Positions 1-5,494 of a stretch of 8,465 bases of DNA are shown in pieces (within the stretch, counting starts at the first letter, position 1; every line of letters starts with the position of its first letter). Made by a program: the position numbers and the translations under genes. This DNA is from an uncultured Pseudorhodobacter sp. Its GTDB lineage: Bacteria; Pseudomonadota; Alphaproteobacteria; Rhodobacterales; Rhodobacteraceae. The notes under the pieces are model-generated. The model saw only the letters and a program-made list of their open reading frames with translations, had not been told where the DNA came from and searched no databases. The DNA is taken from assembly GCA_945957495.1 (NCBI GenBank), contig CAMFLG010000115.1:1-8465 (forward strand), given 5' to 3'.

Positions 1-326
1 GGCGATCCGTCATGCCAGGTCACACCATCGCGCACCGTCATCCACACCTGGCTGCGGTCATCGTTCCAGCCCCATTCGGTCAAAATCCCCGGCGAGGGTT
101 TCAGGTTGGTGTCCTGATGGATAAACTGGTCAAACACCGATTGGTAAATGCCCTGAATCGTCGGGTTCACCGCCGATGGGCCGGTGGTCGGATCCCAGGC
201 GGGCAGGTTGACGTTATAGGCGATGACAAGTTCGTCAATCGCCTGGGCGCGGGCAGGCAGGCCCACAAACCCCAGCGCCACAGAGGCGACAGAGGCTTGC
301 AAAAGGGCGCGGCGGTTCGGTTTCAT
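1..326 (-). CDS. ABC transporter substrate-binding protein, family 5 (DppA/OppA type), N-terminal part
   Basis: This is the first 108 codons of a periplasmic solute-binding protein; the rest lies left of base 1. Residues 1-29 form an export signal: twin arginines at 5-6 (NRRALLQ), a hydrophobic stretch, then an ARAQA cleavage site. The twin arginines followed by hydrophobic residues suggest Tat export, although the consensus is imperfect. The mature part carries family 5 (SBP_bac_5) landmarks: PAWDPTTGP near 42-50, a QSVFDQF segment near 62-68, and the block ending in VRDGVTWHDGS (98-108), matching the LRdGVkfHDG signature of peptide, nickel and opine binding proteins. The start has an AGGGA ribosome site 9 nt upstream, in the 18-nt gap after the oxidoreductase stop, so the two genes share an operon. 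Family 5 proteins deliver solutes to ABC importers; the permease and ATPase genes are presumably further left. The ligand cannot be deduced from this piece. Confidence 0.88.
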   Translation of the reverse strand, partial: MKPNRRALLQASVASVALGFVGLPARAQAIDELVIAYNVNLPAWDPTTGPSAVNPTIQGIYQSVFDQFIHQDTNLKPSPGILTEWGWNDDRSQVWMTVRDGVTWHDGS

Positions 327-344
327 GTTTTGAGATCCCTGTTG

Positions 345-1910
345 TTATTTGCCGGTCAGTTTTTGTGCAAGAAGATAGCCCGATCCCGCCCCAAGCCCCG
401 CGCCGGGCCAGACCCCGGCACCGGTCAGGTGCAATTGCTTGATCGGGGTAGAGCCGTCCGCATGGCCGCGAACGGGGCGGAAAAGGAAGTTCTGCGCCAG
501 ATGATGGCTGCCGCAGACCTGATCGCCGCCGACAAGGTTGGGGTTGTCACGTTCCAACTCTGACGGGGGCACGACGCGCTGGCCCAGAATTTTCGCCCGC
601 GTGCCGGGGGCGTAGCGTTCCAGAATCTGCAGCGCGCGATTGGCGAAGGGTTCGGCGGCCCCGGCCCAATCGGTTGCGGTGATCTCGCCCTTGGCATCGC
701 CAAGGATGGTGCCGGGCGCCATGCGCACCTGCAGCCAGATCGTGTGCTTGCCCTCGGGTGCGCGGCTGGGGTCAACGGTTGTGGGCTGTCCCACCACCAG
801 AATCGGCTCATCCGGCAACAGCCCGGCCTTGGCCTGTTGATAGGTGCGCGCCATCTGATCCAGACTGGGCGCAAGATGCACATAGGCAAAACGTTGCAAC
901 TCTGCCCCCGCCGCCCAATCGGGCAGGGCAGACAGGGCCAGATGAATCATCATCGTGCCGGGGGCATGCTGAAACTCTGCCAGTTTGGCGTCAAAATCGG
1001 TGGCCGTGCCAGTCAGCTTTGGCAGCGCGCCCGGGGCGACCCCGGCAATCACCGCCCGCTTGGCATGGATCTTGCGGCCATCGGCCAGCTCAATCCCCGT
1101 AGCACGGCCATCTTGCTGCAAAATGCGGGTCACGGTTGCGCCCGTCTCGACCCGGCCGCCGCGCGCCTCGATCGCCGCGACCATGGCGCGGATGATGGTG
1201 TCGGCGCCGCCCTTGCCGATCACCATGCCAAAGGCCTGCCCGGCCATCCCCTCCAGATAGGGAAACAGCGCGCCACCCGCCACGTCGGGGGCGAAATCCA
1301 GATGCATCCCCCAGGCGCCCAGCATCGCGCGCACCCGTGGCGAGGCAAAAGTCTGCTCCAGCCAGGCGCGCGGCGATTGCAGGAGGAACCGCGTCAGATC
1401 AAGGCTGCCGCCCAATCCCTTGCCGCGCAGCGTTTTAAGCATGAAATATGCAATCGCACGCATTTTCATCGGGCTGCCCAAAAGCCCGAACAGATGCGGC
1501 GCCTCGGCGCCAAAGCCCGCGCACAGCTTGCCCCAGGTTTCGGCGTCTTGCGGCGACAGTGCCGCGATTCGCGCCGTGGTCGCGGCCAGATCGGTAGAGA
1601 CACCGCACCAAGTCCCATCGGGAAAGGCCGAACAGAACGGATGGGCGACGGGCGCAAACTCTAGCCCATGTTTGATCAAATCAGCCGAATGTGCCTTGAA
1701 AAATGCCGATCCCGCGAACAGCGAAAGGTTCATCGCCGCCCAGTCGTGGCGATAGCCGGGCAGGGTGTATTCCCCGGTCTTTACCGCCCCACCCGCAACG
1801 CCCGCCTGTTCGAACAGCGCCACGCGCCATCCCTTGGCCGCAAGATGCAGCGCCGCGGCAAGGGTGTTGTGCCCTGCGCCCACAAAGACCGCGTCGTAGC
1901 TTTCGGACAT
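345..1910 (-). CDS. FAD-dependent oxidoreductase, phytoene desaturase/COG1233 (PYROXD2-like) family
   Basis: A 521-residue flavoprotein probably catalysing oxidation, desaturation or isomerisation of a small or hydrophobic substrate. The N-terminus holds an FAD Rossmann fold: VGAGHNTL at 10-17 with G11 and G13, acidic E34 ending strand 2, and the G40-G41 pair typical of the CrtI/amine-oxidase superfamily. A DPSRAPEGK block lies at 380-388, an ELERDNPNLVGGD block near 451-463, and the C-terminal FAD-binding motif (HLTGAG...GAGLGAGSGY) near 494-512. There is no signal peptide or clear membrane span. I chose the ATG at 1910 because GAGG sits 6 nt upstream; an in-frame GTG at 1922 would add four residues but lacks a ribosome site. 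It leads the leftward operon, followed 18 nt later by the solute-binding protein, and is transcribed divergently from a close paralogue at 2803. The substrate is unknown. The family call is firm; a true carotenoid role is unlikely since no carotenoid genes are nearby. Confidence 0.9.
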   Translation of the reverse strand: MSESYDAVFVGAGHNTLAAALHLAAKGWRVALFEQAGVAGGAVKTGEYTLPGYRHDWAAMNLSLFAGSAFFKAHSADLIKHGLEFAPVAHPFCSAFPDGTWCGVSTDLAATTARIAALSPQDAETWGKLCAGFGAEAPHLFGLLGSPMKMRAIAYFMLKTLRGKGLGGSLDLTRFLLQSPRAWLEQTFASPRVRAMLGAWGMHLDFAPDVAGGALFPYLEGMAGQAFGMVIGKGGADTIIRAMVAAIEARGGRVETGATVTRILQQDGRATGIELADGRKIHAKRAVIAGVAPGALPKLTGTATDFDAKLAEFQHAPGTMMIHLALSALPDWAAGAELQRFAYVHLAPSLDQMARTYQQAKAGLLPDEPILVVGQPTTVDPSRAPEGKHTIWLQVRMAPGTILGDAKGEITATDWAGAAEPFANRALQILERYAPGTRAKILGQRVVPPSELERDNPNLVGGDQVCGSHHLAQNFLFRPVRGHADGSTPIKQLHLTGAGVWPGAGLGAGSGYLLAQKLTGK

Positions 1911-1936
1911 TTCGTGCCTCACATTGTCACAGGGAT

Positions 1937-1956
1937 ATTTGCAAATGCATTTAAAT
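1937..1956. promoter_or_regulatory. Cluster of three overlapping A/T-rich palindromes, candidate MarR operator
   Basis: Three perfect palindromes overlap within 20 bp: ATTTGCAAAT (1937-1946), AAATGCATTT (1943-1952) and ATTTAAAT (1949-1956). MarR-family dimers typically bind A/T-rich palindromes of about 16-20 bp in divergent promoters of their own or neighbouring operons. The cluster overlaps the candidate leftward -10, where bound repressor would block polymerase. The palindromes are seen directly; the regulator assignment is inference. Confidence 0.45.
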
Positions 1957-1969
1957 CTGTCTAGTCTGA

Positions 1970-1986
1970 TTCATCGACGGGATGAA
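1970..1986. repeat. Short inverted repeat TTCATC-5-GATGAA upstream of the cyclase gene
   Basis: Perfect 6-bp arms at 1970-1975 and 1981-1986 flank a 5-nt spacer, 24 bp upstream of the cyclase start. It could be a second operator half-site pair or a weak hairpin in the rightward leader ahead of the ribosome site at 1999-2004. Short arms mean chance occurrence is possible. Confidence 0.3.
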
Positions 1987-2010
1987 CACCGCCATAACAG
2001 GGAGATGAAA

Positions 2011-2799
2011 ATGAGTTCCGCAAATCTGTTGGCCAGTCTGGCCGGGATGCTCGCCTCGGGCGGGATCGAAGTGGTCGATTGCACCGGGGTTCTGGGGCCG
2101 AACACGCCCTTGCTGAAACTGCCGCCGGACTTCGCCAAGGACACCCCCAAGATCGAGATTCACCGCATTTCCGAATATGACGCCGATGGCCCGTTCTGGG
2201 CGTGGAACTGGCTGAAACTTGGCGAGCATTCCGGCACCCATTTCGACGCGCCGCATCACTGGATCACTGGCAAGGACTATGCCGACGGCTATACCGACAC
2301 CCTGCCGGTGCAGCGCCTTGTGGCACCCGTGAATGTGCTGGATTTCGCCGCCGAATGTGGCGCCAACCCGGATTTCCTGCTGACCATCGACCATGTAAAG
2401 GCATGGGAGGCCAAGCATGGCGCGATCAATGCGGGCGAATGGGTGGTTCTGCGCAGCGACTGGGATCAGCGTTCGCATGATGAAAACCTTTTCCTGAATG
2501 CCAATGAAACCGGCCCGCACACCCCCGGCCCAACCGCCGAAGTGATCGAATACCTGATCAGCAAAGGCATTGTCGGCTGGGGCAGCCAGTGCATCGGCAC
2601 CGATGCGGGCCAGGCAGGCGGCATGACCCCGCCGTTCCCGGCGCATAACCTTTTGCACAAGAACAACTGCTACGGCCTCGCCAGCCTTGCCAATCTGGAC
2701 AAATTGCCGCCCAAGGGCGCGATCCTGATTGCGGCCCCGCTGAAGATCGAAAACGGCACCGGTTCGCCGATCCGCGCGCTGGCTTTGGTGGCACGCTAA
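2011..2799 (+). CDS. Cyclase-family metal-dependent hydrolase, isatin hydrolase/kynurenine formamidase-like
   Basis: A 262-residue cytosolic hydrolase of the cyclase family (PF04199). Members hydrolyse cyclic or N-acyl amides and esters, such as isatin to isatinate or N-formylkynurenine to kynurenine, using Mn or Zn. The signature HxGTHxDxPxH is intact: H73, G75, T76, H77, D79, P81, with H82-H83 following. A second conserved His is H212 in PAHNLL, and the closing PLKIENGTGSPIRALAL block (243-259) is typical. The glutamate that completes the metal site of KynB-type enzymes (in an LEN-L context) is replaced by alanine: the matching stretch reads GLASLANLD with A224. S225 sits next to it; I recall an S225-gated channel in the Labrenzia isatin hydrolase, which would fit. 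The start at 2011 was chosen for AGGGAG at 1999-2004; an ATG at 2005 overlaps too closely. It heads the rightward operon, 3 nt before the oxidoreductase. The family is certain; the isatin substrate is only a hypothesis. Confidence 0.92.
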   Translation: MSSANLLASLAGMLASGGIEVVDCTGVLGPNTPLLKLPPDFAKDTPKIEIHRISEYDADGPFWAWNWLKLGEHSGTHFDAPHHWITGKDYADGYTDTLPVQRLVAPVNVLDFAAECGANPDFLLTIDHVKAWEAKHGAINAGEWVVLRSDWDQRSHDENLFLNANETGPHTPGPTAEVIEYLISKGIVGWGSQCIGTDAGQAGGMTPPFPAHNLLHKNNCYGLASLANLDKLPPKGAILIAAPLKIENGTGSPIRALALVAR

Positions 2800-2802
2800 G
2801 CC

Positions 2803-4362
2803 ATGGCCGCAGATCACATCATCATCGGCTCTGGCATCAACGCGCTGGTCGCAGGCGCGATGCTGGGGCTGAAGGGGCAGCGGGTATTGCTCTTGGAACG
2901 CGAAAACGTGGCGGGGGGCTGTATGCGCACCGAACAGGTGACGCTGCCCGGTTTCTCGCATGATGTGATGGCGGCAACCTTTGTGCTGTTCATGACCTCG
3001 CCCGCAGGGGCTGCCCTTGGCCCGCACCTCGCGCGGCACGGCATGGAATATTGCCACACCGCCCATCCGACCGCCGTGTTGCGGCCGGATGGGTCTGCCT
3101 TGGTTCTGACCACGGATCAGGCCAAGAATATCGCCGCCTTCAACGCCTTGGCGGCAGGTGATGGCACCCAGCACGCGGCGGACGTGGGCGGTATTCTGGC
3201 CGACGCGCCGTTCCTCTTCGCGCTTTTGGGCGGATCGCTGTGGTCCTGGCCCACGGCAAAGCTGTTGTTCGGCCAGGTGCGCAAAAAGGGCCTGCGCGGG
3301 CTTGCGGCCTGGATGGGTTCGGCGCTGACCCCCTCGCGCAATTGGCTGGAAAGCCACTACCAAAGCCCGCTGGTGCAGGCGCTTTGGTCGCCTTGGGTGT
3401 TGCATTGCGGGCTGACGCCGGAAAGCACCTATTCGGCGCAAATGGGCAAAGTCATCGCCTTTGCGCTAGAGGCTGCGGGCGCCCCGATCATCAAGGGTGG
3501 GGCAGGGGCGGCAGTTGCGGCCTTTCGCGGCCTGATTGAGGAAAACGGTGGTGAGATTCGCACCGGCGCCGATGTAGACCGCATCATGGTTAAAGATGGC
3601 CGCGTGACCGGTGTGCGCCTGACCTCGGGCGAAGAGATTGCCGGGAAATCCGTGCTGGCCTCTGTCGCACCCGGGCAGCTTTACGGGCGGCTTCTGGCGG
3701 GGGTGAACCTGCCTGCGGATCAGGCGGCGGTGAAAGGATATCGCCACGGGCGCGGTGATTTCCAACTGCATTACGCGCTGGATCGGCACCCCGAATGGCT
3801 GACCCCCGGTCTGGACGATGTTGCGCTGATCCACCTGTCGGACGGCATTGATGCAGTGTCGAAATCCGCCAACGAGGCCGAACGCGGCATGTTGCCCGCA
3901 ACGCCGACGATCTGCGTCGGCCAACCGCACCGGCTGGATCCGTCGCGCGCGCCCGAAGGCAAGGCGATCTTGTGGCTGCAAATCCCCGATGCGCCGCGCG
4001 TGATCAAAGGCGATGCGGCGGGCGCGATTTCCGGCGATGATTGGAACACGGTGAAAGAGGCCTTTGCCGACCGGCTGGAAGCCATCCTTGCCCGCCACAT
4101 CAAGGATTTCGACAAGATCAAGCTGGCACGGCGCGCCTATTCGCCGAAAGACCTTGAACGGATGAACATGAACCTTGTCGGCGGCGACCCCTATGGCGGG
4201 GCGTGCAGCATCGACCAGTTTTTCATCTGGCGCCCCTTCGCCCATTCCACCAACGGCACCGGCCCGGTGCGCGGGCTGATCCATATCGGCGCCTCCACCC
4301 ATCCCGGCCCCGGTCTGGGCGGCGGATCGGGCTATAACGCAGCGAAAAGGCTGGGGGCATGA
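2803..4362 (+). CDS. FAD-dependent oxidoreductase, phytoene desaturase/COG1233 family, second paralogue
   Basis: A 519-residue flavoprotein with the same architecture as the leftward oxidoreductase. An N-terminal FAD Rossmann fold has IIGSGINAL at 7-15 (G9, G11), acidic E32 at the end of strand 2 and the G38-G39 pair. DPSRAPEGK at 379-387, DLERMNMNLVGGD near 450-462, and a C-terminal FAD motif near 492-512 (HIGAS...GPGLGGGSGY) occur at almost the same residue numbers as in its paralogue. There is no export signal. The start follows the cyclase stop by 3 nt and has no obvious ribosome site, so translation is probably coupled to the cyclase. Its stop overlaps the MarR start by 4 nt (ATGA). The close cyclase linkage suggests the two act in one pathway, but the reaction is not known. 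CrtI-like desaturation of carotenoids is unlikely here; relatives are mostly annotated only as NAD(P)/FAD-dependent oxidoreductases. Confidence 0.9.
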   Translation: MAADHIIIGSGINALVAGAMLGLKGQRVLLLERENVAGGCMRTEQVTLPGFSHDVMAATFVLFMTSPAGAALGPHLARHGMEYCHTAHPTAVLRPDGSALVLTTDQAKNIAAFNALAAGDGTQHAADVGGILADAPFLFALLGGSLWSWPTAKLLFGQVRKKGLRGLAAWMGSALTPSRNWLESHYQSPLVQALWSPWVLHCGLTPESTYSAQMGKVIAFALEAAGAPIIKGGAGAAVAAFRGLIEENGGEIRTGADVDRIMVKDGRVTGVRLTSGEEIAGKSVLASVAPGQLYGRLLAGVNLPADQAAVKGYRHGRGDFQLHYALDRHPEWLTPGLDDVALIHLSDGIDAVSKSANEAERGMLPATPTICVGQPHRLDPSRAPEGKAILWLQIPDAPRVIKGDAAGAISGDDWNTVKEAFADRLEAILARHIKDFDKIKLARRAYSPKDLERMNMNLVGGDPYGGACSIDQFFIWRPFAHSTNGTGPVRGLIHIGASTHPGPGLGGGSGYNAAKRLGA

Positions 4363-4829
4363 ACGAGGAAACCGCGATCATCCCGCGCTTGGGCGAATTG
4401 GGCCTGGCGAATTTCGCGCCCTACCTGATGAACCGCATCATGGGGCGCTATAACGCCTCTTTGCGCGATGAAATGCGCAGCCTTGGCCTGACCACATCGA
4501 AAATGCGCGCCCTTGCGGTGCTGGCGGTGGTCGAAGGGCCGCTGATCGGCGAATTGGCGGTTTATACCGTGATCGAACAATCCACGCTCAGCCGGTCTTT
4601 GGATCAGTTGGAGGCGGACGGTCTCGCGCGGCGCGAAACCGATGCCAACGACAGCCGTGCGACGCGGGTTTACATCACCGATGCGGGCCGCGCCGCGTTT
4701 GAATCGCTGTGGCCGCATATGGCGGCGGCGCAAAGCCGGATGTTCCGGGGCATTCCAGAGGACGAACGCCGCGCCTTCGTCGGCACTCTGCAGAAGATGC
4801 TGGCGAACATCAGAAAGCACGAAATCTGA
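4359..4829 (+). CDS. MarR-family transcriptional regulator
   Basis: A 156-residue winged helix-turn-helix regulator of normal MarR length. The DNA-binding domain spans about 44-112: a helix around TTSKMRALAVLA (45-56), the recognition helix around EQSTLSRSLDQLEADGL (73-89), and a wing with the conserved D-x-R pattern in NDSRATRVYIT (97-107). The helical termini (about 15-42 and 115-153) would form the dimer and ligand pocket. Most MarR proteins repress catabolic or efflux genes and release DNA when an aromatic ligand binds; IacR and IadR do this in auxin-degradation loci. The start overlaps the preceding stop by 4 nt, with AAGG at 4347-4350 as ribosome site. Lying inside the operon, it would autoregulate if it acts at the divergent promoter near 1937-1956. 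The effector is unknown; a pathway aromatic is a reasonable guess. Confidence 0.93.
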   Translation: MNEETAIIPRLGELGLANFAPYLMNRIMGRYNASLRDEMRSLGLTTSKMRALAVLAVVEGPLIGELAVYTVIEQSTLSRSLDQLEADGLARRETDANDSRATRVYITDAGRAAFESLWPHMAAAQSRMFRGIPEDERRAFVGTLQKMLANIRKHEI

Positions 4830-4888
4830 CGCAGGCACCGGCCCCTGCGCAGCCAAAATCAAACCGCCGGAATAGGGAAGTATCGCTT
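4830..4888 (+). other. Intergenic gap with a short hairpin
   Basis: This 59-nt gap is the longest inside the rightward operon. A 6-bp stem, CGCAGG (4830-4835) and CCTGCG (4844-4849) with an 8-nt loop, directly follows the MarR stop. No T tract follows, so it is not a convincing intrinsic terminator; it could be an RNA processing or 3'-end protection element, or chance. No promoter is obvious. The ribosome site AGGGAAG for the VOC gene lies at 4874-4880. Confidence 0.3.
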
Positions 4889-5482
4889 ATGACGCTTAAG
4901 ACGACTGTTTGCGCAGCCCTTTTCGCCCTGGTCGCGCTGCCTTTGGCCGCATCGCCGTTACCCGGCGTGCGCGGCATCAATCATATCGGCCTGACGGTGC
5001 CCGATCTGGCGCAGGCCGAAAGCTTTTTCACCGATGTGATGGGTTGCGAAAAGGCCACCTCTTTTGGGCCGTTCATGGATGACAAGGGCACGTTCATGCA
5101 GGATCTGCTGGACGTGGACCCGCGCGCGGTTGTGGAAGAGATCACGCTGATGCGCTGCGGCTTTGGGTCGAACATCGAACTGTTCAAATACACCGCCCCG
5201 GATCAAAAGACCGTCGTTGCCCGCAACAGCGACATCGGCGGCCACCACATCGCTTTCTATGTCGATGATATTGACGCCGTTGCCGCCGATCTGAAGGCAA
5301 AGGGCATCCGTACCCTGATGGGGCCGCTGCCCGTGTCAGAGGGTCCGGCTGCGGGCCAATCCATCATCTATTTCTTCGCACCCTGGGGTCTGCAACTGGA
5401 AGCAATCTCGTTCCCGCAGGGCATGGCATACGAAAAAGACGGTGGCCCGATCCTGTGGTCGAACACCGATCCGTCGAAATAA
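4889..5482 (+). CDS. Exported VOC (vicinal oxygen chelate) family protein, glyoxalase/dioxygenase fold
   Basis: A 197-residue protein with one pair of VOC beta-alpha-beta-beta-beta modules. Residues 1-21 look like a Sec signal peptide: K4, a hydrophobic core (about 7-19) and a PLAAS cleavage region, implying a periplasmic location. Module 1 starts at INHIGLTVPDL (30-40), module 2 at GHHIAFYVDDID (118-129). The four usual metal-ligand positions are filled by H32, E97 (NIELFKY), H120 or H119, and E171 (LQLEAISF), so a metal-dependent lyase, isomerase, epimerase or dioxygenase activity is plausible. The start was chosen for AGGGAAG at 4874-4880, 8 nt upstream; an open frame continues upstream to 4709 but overlaps marR and would bury the signal peptide. 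It sits between marR and the indolepyruvate oxidoreductase genes, 12 nt before the latter. The reaction cannot be named. Most VOC enzymes are cytosolic, which makes the signal peptide notable. Confidence 0.87.
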   Translation: MTLKTTVCAALFALVALPLAASPLPGVRGINHIGLTVPDLAQAESFFTDVMGCEKATSFGPFMDDKGTFMQDLLDVDPRAVVEEITLMRCGFGSNIELFKYTAPDQKTVVARNSDIGGHHIAFYVDDIDAVAADLKAKGIRTLMGPLPVSEGPAAGQSIIYFFAPWGLQLEAISFPQGMAYEKDGGPILWSNTDPSK

Positions 5483-5494
5483 GGGGAACAGGCG

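Larger units (their letters stand above)
1911..2010. promoter_or_regulatory. Divergent promoter/operator region
   Basis: This 100-bp gap between two outward-facing start codons must hold the promoters of both operons. It is conspicuously A/T-rich in its middle (about 1935-1960) against the GC-rich genes. For the leftward operon a candidate promoter reads TAGACA (1963 to 1958) and AAATAT (1940 to 1935) on the minus strand with 17-bp spacing, the -10 overlapping a palindrome. No good rightward promoter stands out; TTGCAA (1939-1944) with TAGTCT (1962-1967) has the right spacing but a poor -10. The rightward ribosome site is AGGGAG at 1999-2004, which fixes the cyclase start at 2011. The MarR protein encoded downstream is the natural candidate to bind here. 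Region assignment is firm; exact promoter elements are guesses. Confidence 0.7.

Noticed and set aside
744..1664. Open frame of about 306 codons on the plus strand
   Set aside because: It is antisense to the leftward FAD oxidoreductase, with no domain and an atypical Arg/Gly/His-rich composition.
1951..3441. Long open frame of about 496 codons on the minus strand
   Set aside because: It lies antisense to the cyclase and second oxidoreductase, whose motifs are unmistakable; the translation is rich in R, G, H and Q with no recognisable domain, as expected from GC-rich antisense frames.
345..4362. Carotenoid biosynthesis role for the two CrtI-like flavoenzymes
   Set aside because: No phytoene synthase, cyclase of the CrtY type, or other carotenoid gene is nearby; the neighbours are catabolic and transport genes, and COG1233 includes many non-carotenoid enzymes.
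4830..4849. Intrinsic terminator after marR
   Set aside because: The stem is only 6 bp with an 8-nt loop and no T tract follows; the next genes fit the same operon.
4709..4888. Upstream extension of the VOC gene by 60 codons
   Set aside because: It overlaps the end of marR in another frame, has no ribosome site, and would place the hydrophobic signal peptide internally. The ATG at 4889 has a good site.
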